Positions 60,904-64,000 of a DNA stretch of 64,000 nt are shown here, piece by piece. The first letter of the stretch is position 1. Every line of letters begins with the position of its first letter. The notes under the pieces are model-generated. The model did no database searches and was not told the DNA's origin. It worked only from the letters and a program-made list of their open reading frames with translations. The position numbers were made by a program, and so were the translations under genes. The DNA comes from Desulforamulus reducens MI-1 (GTDB lineage Bacteria > Bacillota > Desulfotomaculia > Desulfotomaculales > Desulfotomaculaceae), in assembly GCF_000016165.1 (NCBI RefSeq), contig NC_009253.1, positions 778,332-842,331 on the forward strand, given 5' to 3'.

Positions 60904-62606
60904 CCTGAATCCGTAAAGTAATTTTCTGTCTCACCCCATAATTTATAGGGAAATGAAGGAATATGTAGAAATATACATCTAATCGATATTTCTAATCTTC
61001 ACCTCAGGGGTGCAACATAAAAAAGATAAGAAACAAGAAAATCAAAACCAAAAACAGAGACGATGATAGGCTCACTATCTTTGAAATTGAACAAGGTGAC
61101 GAAGAGCTAACCACCCATTCGGGCTTAGCTCTTATAGGAGCTTTACTGGCTAATACCAAGATAAAAACCCGACTGAACAATACAATGTCTGCTGAACAAA
61201 AGAAACCCCATATTTCTAATGGAAGTGTTGGTATTGCCTACATTGGCTTGTTATGCCAAGGCAAGAGTGATTTTGACCACATTGAACCCTTTCGAGAAGA
61301 TAATTTCTTTGCAATCTCGTTAAACATCAAAGAGACACCGTCAAGCCCAACCCTTCGCCAACGATTAGATATGGTTGCTAAAGATAAGCAATGGAATAAT
61401 ATCCTGTTGGAAGAATCTGCGGGGCTAATCAAAAAAACAAATGCACCTCTAACCCCAGTGTACCTGGGTCAAGAAAATAGAGCTTATCTTCCACTAGATA
61501 TTGATGTGTCTCCCTTTGATAACTCCAACACCAAAAAAGAAGGGGTCTCCCGCACCTACAAAGGCACCGATGGTTACGCTCCCATCTTTGCATATCTAGC
61601 AAAGGAAGGTTATTGCGTAAATACTGAGCTACGCCAAGGGAGTGAACATTGCCAAAAGAACACCTCAGAATTCGTTGCTGAAAGCATTCGCTATGCCCGA
61701 AAAATTACCCAGTTGCCTTTGCTTTTAAGGATGGACTCAGGCAATGACAGCGCTAGTAATATTGAAATTTGCTTAAATGATGATACTAAGGCTGATTTCA
61801 TTATTAAGCGAAACCTTCGCAAAGAAACCCCTGAAGGGTGGCTACTATTGGCAAAGAACAATAAAGATATTTACTGCCAGGAACGTGAAGGTAAAAAAGT
61901 CTACTATGGTTCCATGATGAAATACAAAAAGGAGCTAAAAAGAGAAATCAGGGTAGTTTACAAAATTACCGAAAGAACCTTTGGTAAAGATGGCCAGATA
62001 TTTCTCGTACCCCAGGTGGAGGCAGAAACCTATTGGACCTCATTGCCAGACCCTCCACATGTAATCGAAAGACTATACCACGAACATGGCACCAGTGAGC
62101 AGTTTCACAGCGAACTTAAGACAGACCTGGATTTAGAAAGACTGCCCTCTGGCAAATTTGACACTAACAACCTAATACTACATTTTGGAGTAGTGGCCTA
62201 CAATCTGTTGCGCATGATAGGACAATCAACAACTAGAATGCAGCATGTGCCCTTGCGAAAGCAGGCAGAACGCCGTAGGATTAGGACGGTGATTCAGAAC
62301 TTAATCACGTTGGCATCACGGTTAGTTTCACATGCAAGAAAGAAGAAATTACGATTTGGAAAGCACAGTCCCTGGTTTGAAACATTTAAACAAGCTTACT
62401 CTGTGTGTTTAGCAAGATAGAAATATCCACAGAACGATAAAACTTTGCACTAAAAGAAGTGATTAGTTTGTTGTTGCCAAATTTAGCCCTAATACGTTTA
62501 AGTGAATTATTGAATTATTGAATTGTTGTATCGCAAGACGGCAATACAAAATTTCCCATAAATACTGAGGGATATGGTTACTAAATGGGTTACTCACGGA
62601 TTCAGG
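60904..62606 (+). mobile_element. IS1380-family insertion sequence
   Basis: The ends carry inverted repeats CCTGAATCCGT (60904-60914) and ACGGATTCAGG (62596-62606). Inside is one transposase gene of normal length. Total length of about 1.7 kb fits the family. Flanking bases (AATA and TGAA) are not a matching 4-bp duplication, so either the flanks have changed or the true ends are a base or two away. Confidence 0.85.
61017..62420 (+). CDS. IS1380-family DDE transposase, probably with an ATA start
   Basis: The frame is open from 60996 to 62420. Counting from the ATA at 61017 it encodes 467 residues (KKIRNKKIKTKNRDDDRLTI, then FEIEQGDEELTTHSGLALIG), which agrees with the family N terminus and length; the first ATG, 61185, would remove 56 conserved residues. 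AGGGGTG sits five bases before ATA, so this looks like an ATG changed to ATA or a natural weak start. The DDE core includes LLLRMDSGNDSASN (second Asp) and TSEQFHSELKTDLDLERLPS (Glu). Otherwise the protein appears intact. Confidence 0.88.
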   Translation: MKKIRNKKIKTKNRDDDRLTIFEIEQGDEELTTHSGLALIGALLANTKIKTRLNNTMSAEQKKPHISNGSVGIAYIGLLCQGKSDFDHIEPFREDNFFAISLNIKETPSSPTLRQRLDMVAKDKQWNNILLEESAGLIKKTNAPLTPVYLGQENRAYLPLDIDVSPFDNSNTKKEGVSRTYKGTDGYAPIFAYLAKEGYCVNTELRQGSEHCQKNTSEFVAESIRYARKITQLPLLLRMDSGNDSASNIEICLNDDTKADFIIKRNLRKETPEGWLLLAKNNKDIYCQEREGKKVYYGSMMKYKKELKREIRVVYKITERTFGKDGQIFLVPQVEAETYWTSLPDPPHVIERLYHEHGTSEQFHSELKTDLDLERLPSGKFDTNNLILHFGVVAYNLLRMIGQSTTRMQHVPLRKQAERRRIRTVIQNLITLASRLVSHARKKKLRFGKHSPWFETFKQAYSVCLAR

Positions 62607-62830
62607 TGAAGATCATAATTGCTATTACAACTTTGAAAATTGCTTAATTAAGAAATCTATGTAAAACCATATACCGCACCAACTCTTGCTCGGTTGGTAG
62701 TGCATAAACAATTACAAATCTAAAACCAATAGTTTAATTCACTTTTCAATAAACTAATTGGAAAAATTCCTCCTCATAAGGCATATTAATTTACCTAGGA
62801 GAATAGTTGCCTAAAAGAGGAGGGGGACAG

Positions 62831-62899
62831 ATGAAAAGAATTGTTATCTGTGGAAGAAATGACGGTGGTAAGCAAGCGTTTTGTCTTTCCGTCCGTTAG
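62831..62899 (+). CDS. Very short ORF with a strong ribosome site (22 residues)
   Basis: ATG 62831 follows GAGGAGGGGGA and encodes MKRIVICGRNDGGKQAFCLS then VR and TAG. It may be a leader peptide of the next gene, which follows a terminator, or the relic of a longer gene whose N terminus looked like a Rossmann-type protein (KRIVICG). Not recognised. Confidence 0.4.
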   Translation: MKRIVICGRNDGGKQAFCLSVR

Positions 62900-62936
62900 T
62901 TAATAAGGCCTTAAAGAATAATATATTTGAAATCTT

Positions 62937-62966
62937 TCCCGGGTTATTGCCCGGGATTTTATTTTT
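62937..62966 (+). terminator. Terminator-like hairpin after the 22-residue ORF
   Basis: TCCCGGG pairs with CCCGGGA around TTATTG, followed by TTTTATTTTTAT. It precedes the zinc-ribbon gene and could be an attenuator. The stretch 62607-62830 holds a weak CCAAC/GTTGG hairpin (62679-62697) and nothing else that I can support. Confidence 0.75.
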
Positions 62967-62994
62967 ATAAAAGTGCTTTATTTAGGAGGGTGCA

Positions 62995-63180
62995 GTGAAA
63001 ATGAGAATATCTAGGCAACTCTCCTTACCCATTACCGGATCACTGATTGTAAGAGGCCAGTGTCCAGTTTGCAAAGGTGACTCCACACAGATATTTAAAT
63101 CTAAGAAGGTAGATTATTGCCTATGCCAATATTGTCTTCATAAATGGAGAAAGGAATTATCCAGAGAGGTGAACTTATGA
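62995..63180 (+). CDS. Small zinc-ribbon protein
   Basis: A 61-residue protein with CPVC (about residue 23) and CLCQYC (about 43), a four-cysteine zinc ribbon, surrounded by basic residues. Start GTG 62995 or ATG 63001, both after TAGGAGGG; the second has better spacing. Its stop overlaps the next start (ATGA), so the two genes are coupled. Function unknown; similar mini zinc ribbons often bind nucleic acid. Confidence 0.65.
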   Translation: MKMRISRQLSLPITGSLIVRGQCPVCKGDSTQIFKSKKVDYCLCQYCLHKWRKELSREVNL

Positions 63181-63338
63181 ATAAGAATTATCTAGATGTT
63201 TTAATTAAACTTGGTCGTAAACGGATGGAAGAATTAGCTTTGGAATTAGGAAGGACACGACACACCCAAGAGTTTTACGATGCAGCCAGTAGTTGGACAA
63301 GCATTCTGAAGGTGCAAAGTAAGATGACAGTGGCATGA
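63177..63338 (+). CDS. Hypothetical small protein (53 residues)
   Basis: ATG 63177 follows AGAGAGGTGA and overlaps the preceding stop by four bases. The product (MNKNYLDVLIKLGRKRMEEL, then ALELGRTRHTQEFYDAASSW) is helical, charged and soluble. It could be a Spo0E-like or sporulation-type two-helix protein, but the Spo0E motif (SxxxD) is not visible. Not recognised. Confidence 0.6.
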   Translation: MNKNYLDVLIKLGRKRMEELALELGRTRHTQEFYDAASSWTSILKVQSKMTVA

Positions 63339-63447
63339 TCAGATATCTCGCCTTCTAAAATCGCTATGTCCCAGTTAAATCAAGGCATTGAAGGTTTTAC
63401 TACCGTGTTTCTTGTCAGCATTGCATAATAAAGGAGGGTAAGAACGA

Positions 63448-63558
63448 TTGTTGGTTAATATCAGTAAGGGCTTATTTTATAATAAGTATTTTATCTTTAA
63501 AAGGTTTAAAAAGGAAAATGTAGAAAATTATCATAAAGTTATAATTAATAAGAATTGA
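63448..63558 (+). CDS. Possible small basic protein (36 residues)
   Basis: TTG 63448 lies eight bases after AAGGAGGG and opens a 36-codon frame (MLVNISKGLFYNKYFIFKRF, then KKENVENYHKVIINKN). Strongly basic and A/T-rich. The ribosome site is the main argument; composition is not convincing. Confidence 0.35.
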   Translation: MLVNISKGLFYNKYFIFKRFKKENVENYHKVIINKN

Positions 63559-63620
63559 CCTTTTCCAAAGGTAATTATAAACTTAAATGTAATAAAATGT
63601 AAATAGGGAGATTTCATTAT

Positions 63621-64000
63621 ATGAATTGGACTTCAGAAGAACACTTTGTTACATCGTTTGTAGGCATGTTAATGAATTCCCACCATTCAGACAACTTTTA
63701 CGTTTTGAGGGAAGTTAAAACTAGTTATGGTAGGCCAGACGTTGTTGTCATTGAATATGATCAAGATAAACTTAATGATAGGCGTCGTAGAATTCCAATT
63801 AGTAAAAATTTATTTACTAAAGAATGTGCCTACGTTATGGCTTTTTTAACATATAGAAGATGGGTTAAAATTAGCAATTTACAAAAATTCCTAAATTGCT
63901 CACATAGCCAAATTAAAAATGTTATTCAAATCTTAAATCTTCATGGTCTAATATTACACAGGGATGACTGTATTCGGGCTAAGCCTATTAGAGAAAATTT
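63621..64000 (+). CDS. Partial gene at the window edge; winged-helix-type protein with a possible nuclease-like N terminus
   Basis: ATG 63621, after ATAGGGAG, opens a frame that is uninterrupted to the end of the window (126 codons so far). The first 55 residues include FVTSFVGMLMNSHHSDNFYV and LREVKTSYGRPDVVVIEYD, a strand pattern that recalls PD-(D/E)XK nucleases; residues 70-115 look like a winged helix (AYVMAFLTYRRWVKISNLQK, then CSHSQIKNVIQILNLHGLIL). This pairing suggests a DNA-binding or DNA-cutting role, but it is only a reading of patterns. The C terminus lies outside the window. Confidence 0.6.
   Translation, partial: MNWTSEEHFVTSFVGMLMNSHHSDNFYVLREVKTSYGRPDVVVIEYDQDKLNDRRRRIPISKNLFTKECAYVMAFLTYRRWVKISNLQKFLNCSHSQIKNVIQILNLHGLILHRDDCIRAKPIREN

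Noticed and set aside
60900-62610. A 4-bp target duplication of the IS1380 element.
   Set aside because: The bases beside the inverted repeats (AATA and TGAA) do not match, so no duplication is claimed.

Overview
The window reads as a chromosomal segment of a low-GC, endospore-forming-type Firmicute. The closest fit from gene order and gene style is the Desulfotomaculum/Desulforamulus branch of the Peptococcaceae; this is an inference, as no search was run. Supporting signs are strong GGAGG ribosome sites, frequent GTG/TTG starts, T-box and FMN leaders, a 6S RNA directly downstream of aspS (the Bacillus bsrA position) and the conserved recJ-apt-relA-dtd, hisS-aspS, iscR-iscS-iscU-mnmA and alaS-ireB-ruvX-DUF1292 blocks.

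Layout. 0.2-5.3 kb: a CDF metal exporter behind a structured leader, a DMT exporter and a complete polar amino-acid ABC importer. 5.3-12.6 kb: recJ, apt, relA/spoT, dtd and a metallo-beta-lactamase-fold hydrolase. 12.6-29.4 kb is an accessory stretch: a decayed SDR epimerase, a small phosphodiesterase, a five-gene minus-strand operon joining an amino-acid ABC importer to lysine 2,3-aminomutase and beta-lysine acetyltransferase (osmolyte synthesis), a GH18 protein with copper-amine-oxidase-N domains, a MarR operon, a broken ABC-F gene that still has its antibiotic-type attenuator, rsgA, an XRE regulator with three identical operators, and a HAD/DUF896 pair. 29.5-46 kb: T-box, hisS, aspS, 6S RNA, htrA with a two-component system, tcdA, trxA, the Fe-S operon with mnmA, an AI-2E family permease and alaS. 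46-48 kb: an IS110/IS1111-type element with a long non-coding leader, where a bridge RNA would be expected. 48-57 kb: an orphan amino-acid binding lipoprotein, ireB, an aldo/keto reductase-ferredoxin, ruvX, DUF1292, a VanW protein, ribB under an FMN riboswitch (minus strand), a soluble chemoreceptor and a PAS-GGDEF-HD-GYP protein. 57-61 kb: a phenylalanine cluster (aroK, aroF, remnant of aroC, pheA) under a T-box that is followed by a second, stem-I-less T-box half. 61-64 kb: an IS1380-type element, several very small genes and a gene running off the right edge.

Themes. Several genes are decaying by internal deletion (SDR epimerase, ABC-F, aroC) while their regulatory DNA or neighbours stay intact. 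A 55-70 bp dispersed element with conserved ends and a variable centre occurs three times. Three unrelated proteins (CDF exporter, IscS, DUF896 protein) carry Cys/His-rich C-terminal tails. The most promising leads are the IS110 leader, the leader-peptide attenuator in front of the broken ABC-F gene, the hisS T-box with overlapping Asn and His codons in its specifier region, the tandem T-box, and the dispersed element.
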